Shown: positions 27,088-36,996, numbered from the stretch's first letter. The stretch: 64,000 nucleotides of DNA from Xanthobacteraceae bacterium 501b (GCA_000378025.1 KB899087.1:310001-374000), one strand, 5' to 3'. Made by a program: numbers and translations. The notes: a model not told the origin generated them from the letters alone.

Positions 27088-29094
27088 ATGCCCAATGCCG
27101 GCGCCCCGCCCGACGCCCTCAAGGTCGAACTCTACGACGCCTATCACCCGGCCCTCACGGCCGGCAGCCACCGCGTGCTGGTGCAGCAGTCGCTGGCCTA
27201 TCCCGACCCGGGCGGGACGGCGAAGGCACATCATTATTACCGCGACGACGCCTTCCTTGTGCGCGGCCCCCGCTTCTTCCTCGACGAGAACGACATCCAG
27301 GCCCGCTACCCCTCCGTCGGGGGGATGGGCGATTTCGGTCGGCACGTTCCCAATATCGTGCTGCGCAAGCGGGCCCTGCCCTGGGAGCGCCAGCTGGCGT
27401 TGGGCGGCGCGGCGCGGGCGCCGTGGATGGCGCTTCTCCTGCTCACCGAGGCCGAATTCCAGGCGCAGGGCGGCGAGGCGGCGGTGCAACTCGTCGCGCC
27501 CGAGGCGCTGATCGCCGCCGGCCGCCGCAGCGCCGACGGCAAGGTGCTGCTGCCCAAGCTCGACGCCGAGCCCGATAATGACGCCGGCACTCAGCGCGCC
27601 AGCGTGATCGACCTGGAGCGCGATCTCGCCCGTGCCCTGTGCCCGTCGGCGGCGGATCTGCCGCTGCTGGCGCATGTGCGCCAGGTCGGCATGAGCGACA
27701 AGCCGCGCGAGGCGATGCACGGGGCGGGTGAGTTTCCCGTCGTGTGCGCCCGCCGGATTCCCGCGCCCGGAGCCAATCTCGCCTTCCTGGTGTCGCTGGA
27801 AGGCTGGGAGGAACTGGTCGAGGGAACGCTGCCGGAAGGACCGGCCCGCCTGCGGCTGGTGGTTCTGGCGCGCTGGCGCTTCACCCATGATCCCGGCTTC
27901 TCCCACAGCTTTTCCGGCCTCGCCCGACGCCTCGGCACCGACACGCTGCGCACCCAGAGCCCACCCGGCACGCCGGAGGCGCTGGCCCGCCCGCTCGCCG
28001 CCGGGCACACGCCGCTGCCCTGCCGGCGGGGCGAGGGCGGCGCGCGGCTGGCCTGGTATCGCGGCCCCTTCGCCCCGGCGCCGGTGGCGCCGCTGCCGGT
28101 CGACGAATTCGCCCATGCCGACGCCGCGCTGATCGTCTCGCCCGAGGATGGCGCTCTCACCCTGTCCTACGCCGCCGCCTGGCAGCTGGGGCGGCTGATG
28201 GCGCTGGCCTCGCCGGGCTTCCTGGCCGCCACAAGGGCCTTCATCACCGAGGACGCCGGCCCGCGCGAGGTGGCGTTCCGGCTCGACATCTTCATGCGCA
28301 ACCACCTGCTGGCGATCCGGCGGGAATGGGGCGCGCCCGCTCCCTCACCCGCCGCCGACACCGGGGCCGAGCCGCCCGACAGCTTCCACGCCGCCCTGAA
28401 GATGATCGGCTGGCTCAAGGGCCTGATGCTGCTGGAAGGCGTTCCCTTCCCCTATCTGGTGGCGGGCGAGGCGCTGCTTCCCGTCTCCAGCCTGCGGTTC
28501 TTCCATCTCGACGCCAACTGGCTGCTGGCGCTGGCCAATGGCGCGCTCAGCCTCAGCGGCAGCGCGGCCCGCGAAGCGACCCGCGCCGGGCCGTCCATGC
28601 GCCGCCTCCTGTCGCAGCTGATGGAGCGTTGCGCAGCGGGCGCGGCGGCCGAGCTTGATCCCAAAGGCGAGCTTCTTGACCGGCCGCGCACCGGCTTCCT
28701 GCTGCGCTCGACCCTGGTGTCGGACTGGCCGGGGCTGGAGACGGTCGTCACTTCGACGCCGGAGAGCGCCCGTCCGCTGCGGCTGGAGCGGCTGGCGCCG
28801 GATGTGCTGTTGGGCATCACCGAGGGACAGATCGCCCGGCTGACGCTCAAGGAGCCGCCCGAAGGGCTGGCCTTCCGCCTGCCGGAGCCGCGCGCCAACG
28901 TGCCGGAACCGGATGCGCGCGGCCTGTTCGGCCCGCTGGAGCGGTTGCGGGCGGAGAGCGCGCTGGGCCTTACCCGCCTGCAGCCCGCCGCGGCGTCCGG
29001 GTCCCCGCCGGACCCGCTTTCCGCCGCCGCTTTCGCCGCTGGCGCGCTGAGCAGCGGCAGCATCCAGAACTTTGTTTGGGAGATCACGCGGTGA
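27088..29094 (+). CDS. Hypothetical protein of the calpain/DUF6603 operon
   Basis: 668 residues, soluble by appearance, no signal peptide, no domain that I recognise. The N-terminal third has long beta-type segments (DALKVELYDAYHPALTAGSH, FLVRGPRFFLDENDIQARYP, WMALLLLTEAEFQAQGGEAA); a central part reads FSGLARRLGTDTLRTQSP and CRRGEGGARLAWYRGPF; the C-terminal third is helical with QNFVWEITR at the end. It starts two bases after the giant gene behind AAGGAG, and its stop overlaps the next start (GTGA). It is evidently co-translated with its neighbours. Confidence 0.7.
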   Translation: MPNAGAPPDALKVELYDAYHPALTAGSHRVLVQQSLAYPDPGGTAKAHHYYRDDAFLVRGPRFFLDENDIQARYPSVGGMGDFGRHVPNIVLRKRALPWERQLALGGAARAPWMALLLLTEAEFQAQGGEAAVQLVAPEALIAAGRRSADGKVLLPKLDAEPDNDAGTQRASVIDLERDLARALCPSAADLPLLAHVRQVGMSDKPREAMHGAGEFPVVCARRIPAPGANLAFLVSLEGWEELVEGTLPEGPARLRLVVLARWRFTHDPGFSHSFSGLARRLGTDTLRTQSPPGTPEALARPLAAGHTPLPCRRGEGGARLAWYRGPFAPAPVAPLPVDEFAHADAALIVSPEDGALTLSYAAAWQLGRLMALASPGFLAATRAFITEDAGPREVAFRLDIFMRNHLLAIRREWGAPAPSPAADTGAEPPDSFHAALKMIGWLKGLMLLEGVPFPYLVAGEALLPVSSLRFFHLDANWLLALANGALSLSGSAAREATRAGPSMRRLLSQLMERCAAGAAAELDPKGELLDRPRTGFLLRSTLVSDWPGLETVVTSTPESARPLRLERLAPDVLLGITEGQIARLTLKEPPEGLAFRLPEPRANVPEPDARGLFGPLERLRAESALGLTRLQPAAASGSPPDPLSAAAFAAGALSSGSIQNFVWEITR

Positions 29095-32000
29095 GCGCTG
29101 CCGAGACCGCCGCGAAGGCGGCCACCCCGCTGCTGGTGCCGATCCAGCTCGAAGCGCTGGTGATCGAGGGGGACGCCAGCCCGAGCGGCGAGCTGCTGCT
29201 GGCGCGGCACACCGCCGAACGCGGCGCCTCGCTGCGCTGGAAGGCCACGCGCGCCAATTATGTTCCCGGCCTGCGCACCCTCGTCGATCCCAAGCTCACG
29301 CCCTTTCTGGGCGCGGTGCCGGAGGCGGGCGAGCGGCTGGCTCTGCGCGAAAGCGAGCGCCCGAAAAAGGCCGATCGCGGCGTCTATCTGCGCTGGCTCG
29401 TTCCCGCCGGCCTGCGCAAATCGTTGGCCGAGAACAGCCTGAGCTTTCCCGCCTTGCCGGAACAGTGGCTGATTGTGCGCCTGTTGCGCCGCGCGGCCTC
29501 CCGCCGCGAGGTTGAGCTCAAGGCGTGGGTGATCGACGGGTCGGCCTATCCCGGCGACGCCACCTCGGCCAGCCTGCCGGTGGCGATGCCAGGCAAGACC
29601 GCTTCCGCACCGCCGGAACTGACGGCGACGCCGGTCGGGATCGCCCGCCCGCTGGAGACGTATGACGCCGCGCAACAGGCGCAGATGGCGCACACCACGC
29701 TGACCGCGCTCGGCACCCCCTGGACCGGCTCGCCAACCTTCTCCACCTCGCTGGCGGAGAACCGCAATATTCTGTCCTGGCACGATGGGCTCGCCGATCT
29801 GCGCGACGGGCAGGACAAGCTGCCGCTGGCCTGCGTCAGCTATGCGGTGGTCGGCTGGTATCGCACGCCCGGCGCCGATCCGCTGGTGGCCCTGCCACTG
29901 ACGCTGAAGGACGCGGCCGGCCGGCCGGCCGACCTTGCGGCTGTGCTGGCGCATCTGGGCTGGGCGATGCCGCCCGGCTTGCCTGAGACGCCGGGCCCCT
30001 GCCTGTTCCACGGTGTGACCGCCCATATCAATTTCTGGGACGCGGAGCGCTATCGCGGGCCGCTGCTCGGCTACCCTCAGTCGCCGCCCGCCCATGGCGG
30101 CCTGGCACCGCCGGAGGCGCGGCTGGAGGTGGGGCTCGGCACCTCGGCGCCGGCGGCGCTGGCGGCGCTGGTGTCGGACCAGTGGTGGAAGGACGAGTTC
30201 TCGCCGGACGACCGGCCGAAATGGGCGGTGCTGGAGGGGCACCTGCTGGGGGCGGCCGACCCCGCCGGGCTCGATACCTCCACGCGCCGGCGGCTCGACC
30301 ATCCGCTCGGCTTCACCTCGCTCGATGCCGGGGTGCTGCACCATCTGGTGCAGAGCACCGACGCGGCGGACAAGGGCCCGGCGCCGACGGCGGCGCAGAG
30401 ACAGGAACTGGCCCGGCTCAACGGGCGGCAATCGGCGCTGAATGACGAGGTGCGCGCGCTGGTCACGCGGGGGAATACGCTGCGCATGGCCTGGCGCGAG
30501 CGCATCGTCGCGGTGCGGACCGGCACGCTGCGCCTCAACGCGCAGCCGGACCCGCTGGCCGGGCTGCAGGCCGATCTCGACGCCTTCGCCCAGGCGGTGG
30601 AGACGGCCTCGGCCGCCGCCACCACTCTTGCCGCCTCCGTTGCCGCTCTCAAGGCCGACCTGCCCAAGGGGTGGGAGCTCAATGCCGCGCCCGAGCCGCC
30701 CTTCTGGGTGGTGGCGGACCCGGTGGTGATGCTGGCCGGAATGCCCGGCGCCAGCCGGCGGGCGCTGCCGGAAAAGCTGCCCTGCCGTACGTCGGCAGGC
30801 CTCGTCGCCACCGCGCCTGTTGCGGCCGAGCGCGCCGCCTTTCCCTCGGAGGCACTGACCGCGCTGGCGACAACCCTCACCGCCAAGGCGATGCCGCAGG
30901 CCGGCGCCCTTGCCGACCTGCTGCGCGAGGCGGCGCTGATGGAGCAGGCGGTCGCCGCGCGCGCCTTTGCCGACGCCGCGCCCTTTGCCGGTCAGATCGA
31001 ATGGGAGCAGTGGAAGAACGCGCTGCAGGAGCGCTTCCGCTCCGGGGCGGCGGGCGTTTCGCTCACTCTGGCCGGCGCCGATGGCCGCGCGGTTCTTCCC
31101 GAGACGCTGGTCGCGGTCTGGGGCCAGCAGCCCTGGTCGCCGCTCTATATCGACTGGAACGTGAACTGGCACGCCAGCCCCGCCGGGCTGAAGGACTGGT
31201 CCTTCCCCCTTGGCCAGCAGGCGCTGCATTACGACTATCGACAGCCGGACGGCGTGCCGGCGGCCGGACGCGAGGCGCCTTCGGGGGTCAAGGGCCGCAG
31301 CCTGATGGCGCCGATGGATGGCGGCTTCATCACGACCGCGCTCAACGCCTCGATCGCTGAGGCAAACCTGAACAATGGCGACTTCACCACCCTGACCCGC
31401 ACGCCGCTGGTCGGCCAGGAACTCGCCGGGCTGGGAGCGAGCGTGCGCCGCCTCAACGCCCAGGCGCTGACGCCCCGGCCCGATGCCACGCTGCCCTGGC
31501 TCACCCCGGCGACCGACCAGCGGCTGCAGGCCGGAACCAGCGCGCTGGCGCGGCTCGCCGCCGGCCTGCGCGTCGCCATGCCGGCGCCGCTGCCGCCGCT
31601 GCCCGCCGCGCCGGGCGAGGCGCCTGCGCTCGAAGCCGGCTGGTTCCGCCTCGACCATCTGTGGGTGGTGGACGATTTCGGCCAATGGGCCGAGCCGATC
31701 GCCCGGCCCGGGACACGGGCGCAGCCGCATCCGCGCTCGCGCCTGCGCCTCGGCGCCAGCGTGGACGACACCCAGTGCGGGCCCTTCGCCCGGCCGCCCC
31801 GCCTGACCGAGGGCGCGCGGCTCGATGTTTCCTTTGTCGGGCCGCAGACGTCGATCCGCGGCTGGGTCTATCTCAACCGGCTGGACCATGCGCTTGTTGT
31901 CTGCGCCGGCGATGGGCGGCTGCTGGGCGAGCTGGCGCTTTTGCCCGCCGGGCCGGGCGGGCCCGGGCGCGTTGTCTGGCGCAGCCTTGCCGAGGCCGCA

Positions 32001-32726
32001 CCCGTCGCCCCGGCCGGCATTGGCGATCCGGTGCTCGCCCATCTGGTGGCGTGGCTGGCGGACCCGGCCGAGGGTGCCGACCGGCTGGCGCGGATGCTGG
32101 CGACGGTGGAGGAGGCGCTCCCCACCATTCGGGCGCGCGAGGCCGCCCCCGAGCAGATGCTGATCGGCCGGCCGCTGGCGGTGGTGGTGGCGCAGGCGCG
32201 GCTGCAGTCCGTTCGCGGCACGCCGGGGAAGGCCGCCGGCGCGCTCAGCCTGCCGCTGCGCCTCGGCAACCGGCGGGACCCGCAGGACGGGCTTGTCGGC
32301 CATGCGCAGGGGCTGGCCTTTGCCGCCTTCGCCGGGCTCGAAGGGGCGCCGGCGCCGCAGGCGGGTTTCGCCACTGCCAGCGAGCTGGTGCTGCTCATGG
32401 ACCCGTCGGCCTCGGTGGAAGTCGCCTGCGGCGTGCTGCCGGCGCACGCGGTGAGCCTGCCCGTCGACGAGGTGCGGGACGGGCTGGCCCGGCTGGAGAT
32501 CGGCTTCAGCGTCGGGCCGGTGCTGTTTCACGGCGCGCTGCCGGTCCTGCCGCCGCCGGCCAGCACGGGCGGGACGTGGGAACTGCGCGAGCCCGTGGGC
32601 ACGCTCTCGGCGGTGGCCGCGCTCGGAATCGAACCGCGCTTTGACGGCGCGGCGCCCTCGGCGGGCGAGGGCTGGTTGATCCTGCGCCGCTCGCAAGCGC
32701 CGGTGAAGACCGTGCCAGAGGCCTGA
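29091..32726 (+). CDS. Large hypothetical protein of the calpain/DUF6603 operon
   Basis: 1211 residues from a GTG start that overlaps the previous stop (GTGA) and follows GGGAGATCACGC. No signal peptide or transmembrane helix. Characteristic blocks near the N-terminus are LVDPKLTPFLGAVPEAGERL, GVYLRWLVPAGLR and FPALPEQWLIVRLLRR, a pattern I have seen in large uncharacterised bacterial proteins but cannot name. A central helical stretch around residues 430-530 could form a coiled coil. Possible scaffold or structural component; function not assignable. Confidence 0.7.
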   Translation: MSAAETAAKAATPLLVPIQLEALVIEGDASPSGELLLARHTAERGASLRWKATRANYVPGLRTLVDPKLTPFLGAVPEAGERLALRESERPKKADRGVYLRWLVPAGLRKSLAENSLSFPALPEQWLIVRLLRRAASRREVELKAWVIDGSAYPGDATSASLPVAMPGKTASAPPELTATPVGIARPLETYDAAQQAQMAHTTLTALGTPWTGSPTFSTSLAENRNILSWHDGLADLRDGQDKLPLACVSYAVVGWYRTPGADPLVALPLTLKDAAGRPADLAAVLAHLGWAMPPGLPETPGPCLFHGVTAHINFWDAERYRGPLLGYPQSPPAHGGLAPPEARLEVGLGTSAPAALAALVSDQWWKDEFSPDDRPKWAVLEGHLLGAADPAGLDTSTRRRLDHPLGFTSLDAGVLHHLVQSTDAADKGPAPTAAQRQELARLNGRQSALNDEVRALVTRGNTLRMAWRERIVAVRTGTLRLNAQPDPLAGLQADLDAFAQAVETASAAATTLAASVAALKADLPKGWELNAAPEPPFWVVADPVVMLAGMPGASRRALPEKLPCRTSAGLVATAPVAAERAAFPSEALTALATTLTAKAMPQAGALADLLREAALMEQAVAARAFADAAPFAGQIEWEQWKNALQERFRSGAAGVSLTLAGADGRAVLPETLVAVWGQQPWSPLYIDWNVNWHASPAGLKDWSFPLGQQALHYDYRQPDGVPAAGREAPSGVKGRSLMAPMDGGFITTALNASIAEANLNNGDFTTLTRTPLVGQELAGLGASVRRLNAQALTPRPDATLPWLTPATDQRLQAGTSALARLAAGLRVAMPAPLPPLPAAPGEAPALEAGWFRLDHLWVVDDFGQWAEPIARPGTRAQPHPRSRLRLGASVDDTQCGPFARPPRLTEGARLDVSFVGPQTSIRGWVYLNRLDHALVVCAGDGRLLGELALLPAGPGGPGRVVWRSLAEAAPVAPAGIGDPVLAHLVAWLADPAEGADRLARMLATVEEALPTIRAREAAPEQMLIGRPLAVVVAQARLQSVRGTPGKAAGALSLPLRLGNRRDPQDGLVGHAQGLAFAAFAGLEGAPAPQAGFATASELVLLMDPSASVEVACGVLPAHAVSLPVDEVRDGLARLEIGFSVGPVLFHGALPVLPPPASTGGTWELREPVGTLSAVAALGIEPRFDGAAPSAGEGWLILRRSQAPVKTVPEA

Positions 32727-32740
32727 AAACGGGGATCGGG

Positions 32741-35353
32741 ATGACATATCGCACAAGGTTCTCCACCCTGCTGGCCGCCGCCCTGCTGGCGGCCCTTCCC
32801 AGCCTTGGAGGCGCGCCCGCCACCGCGCAGAGTCCGGCCCCCCTCCCGCCGCCGCTGATCGAGGCGCGGGTGGTGCCCGGCACGCCGCCCACGCTGCAAA
32901 TGGTCGTTGCGCCCAGGCTCGGTGGCGAGGGGGCAAGTGGCCCGCGGGTGGTGCAGATCCTGCTCGATCGCGACAGCCTCGCCGACGACCTCATCCGCGA
33001 ACAGTCCGATGACCTCTGGCAGGATATCGGTTCGGTGAAGGGGGTGCTGCGCGACCCCGTGGGCGACCCGCCCTGGTTCCTGATGCGCAGCGACGGTGCC
33101 GATCCGAAAAAGCTCCGCATCGGCATCGCCAACTACAATCTCAACCAGAGCGACGCCTCGACCGTGAGCCCGGTCAACACGGCGCTGCGCATCTTCCTGC
33201 CGCTGCGCGTGGGCGACAAATCCCTCGCCCTGCAGGTCAGCGCCGGCGACAGCATCGACACGTTGTCGGCCCCCCTGCCGGTCGAGGCGCCGGTGCAGCA
33301 GCCTGCCGTGGTCGATGCCGAGGCCAAGGTCGAGTTCGGCGTCGATGTCGCCGCGCCGAACGCGCTGGCGATGGGCGCCACCGTCACCCTGACCTGGAAA
33401 GTGGCGGACTGCGTCCAGGCGACGTTGAGCGGTCCGATCGATTTTCGCCAGCCGGTTCTGGCGATCAAGCCCATTGACGGCGTGTGTGCGGGCTCGAAGA
33501 AGGTGCTGGCGCTGGGGAACGCCACCTACCAGCTGACGGCGGAACTCACCGGCAAGGCGGATAGCCGCGTCAGCGCCGTCGTCACCAAGACGGTCAGCCT
33601 CGCTGTCCTGCGCTTCGACCAGTTCGCCAATCTGACGCTGACCCCGCCCTCGGTTCTGCCCGGCGGCAAGGTTCGGGCGCGCTGGCACATCCGCGAATTG
33701 CCGGTCGACGACCGGCGCGAGCCGGTGCTGTCCTGGACCGATGCCAATGGCAAACGGCGCCTACAGCGGCTGCCCGCCTCCTCGAGCCAGACGACGTCTG
33801 GCGAGATGAGCTTTACCGTGGCGCAGAACCTGGACGGCGTGGATACGGCGGTACGGCTGCACTATGGCGAGGAAACCCTCGAGCACTCCTTCGATATCGA
33901 GCGCTGGCAGGTCGCCGGGCGTTCGGCGCTCGATACCGGGCCATTGCGCGGCATGGCCTATGCCGGCGGCCGGCTGGTGCTGTGCAGCGAGAAGGGCCTG
34001 TTCCTCTCTGATGTCGGCGCCGGCGGCGGCATCGGCGCGGACAGTGTCGGCAAGGTCAACGACCCGTTCCCGGATTTTTCGCGCGTGCCCATCACCCTTG
34101 GCGATCGCCCGGAGGCGCGCGGTCCCGGCGCCGCCGCCGGCCGGCAGACGATCGAGCAGGCCCCGTGCCTGGCGGTGCGCGCCTTCGACGCCGAGCGCGT
34201 GGCGGCGCTGGTCCAGATCGAGAAGCCGGCCGCCGGCAGTCCCGGCTATGCCGAGCTGACGCTGCTGTCGCCGGCGACCGGGCTGGCGAGCTACCCGGTG
34301 ACCCTGGCCGATGGCCCGGTCGATGCCGGCGCTACCCAGCTGCGGGACTATCAGCTGGGCATGCTGCGCGGGCGGATCATCGTGCAGGTGCAGATCGGCC
34401 CGCGCGACCGCAGCACCGATCTCAATCCCCGCTCCTCGATCCGGGCCTATTCGATCGCCGAGGGCGACATCCGCGCCAGCACGGCCGGCTGGCGGCCCGA
34501 GCCGGCGCTTGCCACCGACGAGCTGCGCCCGCGCTATGGCTGGCACCTGGTGGACGGCTTCGGCGTCGACAATGCGGCGCTGTTCCTGGTGAACGCGATC
34601 AGCGGCGAGACGGCACGCTACGAGGCGAGCACCGCCAGCGTCCAACGGCTGGAAGAGGCCCGGGCCAGCGGCTCCCCGGTCCGGCTGGCGGCGGCGCGCG
34701 AGCGGGTGGAGATCGATTTTCCCACGTCGGCGAGCAGCCTGGGCAAGGAGCAGGCCGCTACGCTGGGGAACGGGCCGATGACCAATGTCGGCGGGGTGCT
34801 GGTCGCGTTCGGGGCAGGGGTGGCCTACAACCCGCAGACCAATCAGTGGCAGCCCGGCGCCTTCGGCGAAGCTGGCGGCAAGGGCAGCGTCGCCGCCTAT
34901 CGCGGCGACGGCGAGCCTCGCCTGTGGCTGATGAAGGCCACTGGCGAAAGGCTCAGCCTGCCGGTGGAAAGCCCGCGCCTGTTCGTCGCCGATTACTTCG
35001 AGAACGGGCGCGCCGCCAGCCTTCCCTATCTGGTGCTCGGCGCCAAGGTGACGGTCCGCAGCCGCGAGGCGCTGAATTGGCGCACCGATCGGCGCACCGT
35101 GCTGGCGAAGGTCAGCGACGCCAAAGAGACGGTCGACTGCACGGTGAAGGGCGTCACCACCCCGGTGCCGATGGTGCTGAGCACCTACGAGCTGCGCTAC
35201 CCCGATCGCGGCCTCGATCTCATCGGCGTGTCCGCCGACGGCAAGACCCGCGTTTCGAAGGCACACAAGAGCAAGGGCAGCTGGGACGTCACCGTCAGCT
35301 CCGATCCCTGCGTGACGGTTCGCGTCGAGCCCGTCGCGGTGGCGGGCCCGTGA
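32741..35353 (+). CDS. Secreted Ig-like/propeller-like protein of the operon
   Basis: 870 residues. It has the only clear Sec signal peptide of the operon (LLAAALLAALPSLGGAPATA, cleavage about residue 29). After it come two or three Ig-like segments (GATVTLTWKVADCVQATLSG; PGGKVRARWHIRELPVD), then from about residue 400 a beta-rich region with repeated short strands (GMAYAGGRLVLCSEKGLFLS) that could be a propeller. It would act in the periplasm or outside the cell. Fourteen bases after the preceding gene. Confidence 0.65.
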   Translation: MTYRTRFSTLLAAALLAALPSLGGAPATAQSPAPLPPPLIEARVVPGTPPTLQMVVAPRLGGEGASGPRVVQILLDRDSLADDLIREQSDDLWQDIGSVKGVLRDPVGDPPWFLMRSDGADPKKLRIGIANYNLNQSDASTVSPVNTALRIFLPLRVGDKSLALQVSAGDSIDTLSAPLPVEAPVQQPAVVDAEAKVEFGVDVAAPNALAMGATVTLTWKVADCVQATLSGPIDFRQPVLAIKPIDGVCAGSKKVLALGNATYQLTAELTGKADSRVSAVVTKTVSLAVLRFDQFANLTLTPPSVLPGGKVRARWHIRELPVDDRREPVLSWTDANGKRRLQRLPASSSQTTSGEMSFTVAQNLDGVDTAVRLHYGEETLEHSFDIERWQVAGRSALDTGPLRGMAYAGGRLVLCSEKGLFLSDVGAGGGIGADSVGKVNDPFPDFSRVPITLGDRPEARGPGAAAGRQTIEQAPCLAVRAFDAERVAALVQIEKPAAGSPGYAELTLLSPATGLASYPVTLADGPVDAGATQLRDYQLGMLRGRIIVQVQIGPRDRSTDLNPRSSIRAYSIAEGDIRASTAGWRPEPALATDELRPRYGWHLVDGFGVDNAALFLVNAISGETARYEASTASVQRLEEARASGSPVRLAAARERVEIDFPTSASSLGKEQAATLGNGPMTNVGGVLVAFGAGVAYNPQTNQWQPGAFGEAGGKGSVAAYRGDGEPRLWLMKATGERLSLPVESPRLFVADYFENGRAASLPYLVLGAKVTVRSREALNWRTDRRTVLAKVSDAKETVDCTVKGVTTPVPMVLSTYELRYPDRGLDLIGVSADGKTRVSKAHKSKGSWDVTVSSDPCVTVRVEPVAVAGP

Positions 35354-35423
35354 GGCGATCGCCCGACCATCGCCGCCCCCGGCATTCCCAAGGGCCGGCA
35401 TTCCCAAGGCAAGGAGCAGGAAG

Positions 35424-36356
35424 ATGAGCGAAGACACCGTGACCCCGCTATGGACTCTCACCCGGGTCAACCAGATCGACGGCGAGAATCTGAGCCTGAC
35501 CCTCGATGGAGAAGTCACGCCCAAGGTGGAGATCACCCCCGAAGGCAAGGCCACCTTCAACACGTCGATGACGGTCGCCGGCGCCATGGTCATGCAGGGG
35601 CCGGCCACGGCCGAGGCCGGCCTCACCGTCAGCGGCTCGGCCTCGGCGACCGGCACCATCGCGGCGGAGCAGGGATTCGTCGGCATGGGGGCGGTGCCGG
35701 TCGGCGCCATCCTCATGTGGTCGGGTGATCCGAAGAAGCTGCCCGCCGGCTGGTACCTGTGCAATGGCGGCGGCTGGCTGGCCAATGGCGACCCCATTCC
35801 GGACCTGCGCAGCCAATTCATCGTCGGCCAGGACTCCCGATCCAATGAGTACAAGCTGGCGGGGAGACGGGGTGGGTCTCCCCAGGGCTCCAAGGTCAAG
35901 GTCCTTCCGAACGCTCAGGCAGGCGCCGCTGATTTCCCGCTGCGCTGGTATGCGCTGGCCTACATCATCTTTGGCGGGCGCGGCGCCAACATTCTCGCCG
36001 ACCCCAACATGCGGGCGGATCTGCGCAATGACCAGTTCATCAACGAGGGCGAGGGCATTTCCTCACCGTCCGGCCGCTATGTCCTGAAAATCGCGACGGG
36101 GCGCAAGCTCCAGCTCTTGGACATGCGGGGCAACGCGGGCGCCACGCCGCTCTGGCGCATCATGCTGGGCGGGTTTGAACGTGAGGGGTCCAAGGCCGTC
36201 ATGCAGGCCGACGGCAACTTCGTCTTTTACAACAAAGACACGGAACCCGTCTTCGCCTCGGATACCAACAATCAGGGTGTGCTGCTGCGTGTAACGGACG
36301 ACGGCAAGGTCCGTGTCGACGATGCCGACGGCAAGCCGGTCTGGTCGAAGCCCTGA
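35424..36356 (+). CDS. Tail-collar-like protein fused to a bulb-type lectin domain
   Basis: 310 residues. The first 90 are repetitive beta sequence (VTPLWTLTRVNQIDGENLSL … TVAGAMVMQG) like phage tail-fibre stalks. Then comes a tail-collar-like block, VPVGAILMWSGDPKKLPAGW and YLCNGG…PDLRSQFIVG. The last 100 residues resemble B-lectin: Q261-A-D-G-N-F-V-F-Y269 fits the Q-x-D-x-N-x-V-x-Y mannose-binding motif. A collar tip joined to a sugar-binding domain suggests binding of a surface glycan. AAGGAGCAGGAAG precedes the ATG. Confidence 0.75.
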   Translation: MSEDTVTPLWTLTRVNQIDGENLSLTLDGEVTPKVEITPEGKATFNTSMTVAGAMVMQGPATAEAGLTVSGSASATGTIAAEQGFVGMGAVPVGAILMWSGDPKKLPAGWYLCNGGGWLANGDPIPDLRSQFIVGQDSRSNEYKLAGRRGGSPQGSKVKVLPNAQAGAADFPLRWYALAYIIFGGRGANILADPNMRADLRNDQFINEGEGISSPSGRYVLKIATGRKLQLLDMRGNAGATPLWRIMLGGFEREGSKAVMQADGNFVFYNKDTEPVFASDTNNQGVLLRVTDDGKVRVDDADGKPVWSKP

Positions 36357-36396
36357 AGCGATTAGGTCACACCAGTCTCACCCGAGGAGCCGCACG

Positions 36397-36996
36397 ATGA
36401 ACGACCAGACCGTGACGCCGAACTGGACCCTGACCCGGGTCAGCCAGGTCGATGGCCGCAATCTCAGCCTCACCTGCGAGGGCAAGAGCGAGCCGGCGCT
36501 GGAAATCACCATCGAAGGCAAGACCACGCTCAACACCCCGCTCACCGTGAACGGGCCGCTCACCGTCACCCAGGCCGTGACGGCGAGCGGCGGCATGCAG
36601 GTCAGCGGCGGCCTTGCTGTCACCGGGCCTATCGAGGCGGCGGGCGGCATTACCGGTCCGGGGATGATGCCGAAAGGCGCGATCATCATGTGGGCGGGCG
36701 ACCCGAAGGATGTGCCCGCCGGCTGGGCCCTGTGCGACGGCAGCCATGGCACCCCGGACATGCGGGCGAAGTTCCCTGTCGGGGCGGATGGCGGCTCTTT
36801 CGGCCTCGGCAAGCCGGGCGGTAAAATCAGTCACCAGCATGCGTTTGAGGCAAAGGTCAAGTTGGATCCGATCCGCTCGGCCGGCGGCACGCACTTCCAG
36901 GTCATCACTCCGGGGGAATATCCGGTCAACGGCGAAACCAAGCCGTCCGATCACCTGCCGCCCTATCTGCCGCTGCATTTCATCACGAAGCTGTAG
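36397..36996 (+). CDS. Tail-collar-domain protein
   Basis: 199 residues. Its first 45 residues are paralogous to the preceding gene (VTPNWTLTRVSQVDGRNLSL), followed by a repetitive stalk (NGPLTVTQAVTASGGMQVSG) and a collar domain (PKGAIIMWAGDPKDVPAGWA, LCDGSHGTPDMRAKFPVGAD), ending with HLPPYLPLHFITKL, the usual collar C-terminus. There is no lectin extension. GAGGAGCCGCACG precedes the ATG at 36397. Probably forms trimeric fibre tips or stalk pieces with its neighbour. Confidence 0.78.
   Translation: MNDQTVTPNWTLTRVSQVDGRNLSLTCEGKSEPALEITIEGKTTLNTPLTVNGPLTVTQAVTASGGMQVSGGLAVTGPIEAAGGITGPGMMPKGAIIMWAGDPKDVPAGWALCDGSHGTPDMRAKFPVGADGGSFGLGKPGGKISHQHAFEAKVKLDPIRSAGGTHFQVITPGEYPVNGETKPSDHLPPYLPLHFITKL

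Noticed and set aside
28452-32936. 1494-codon minus-strand frame
   Set aside because: Crosses several genes and their boundaries, low-complexity composition typical of antisense frames.
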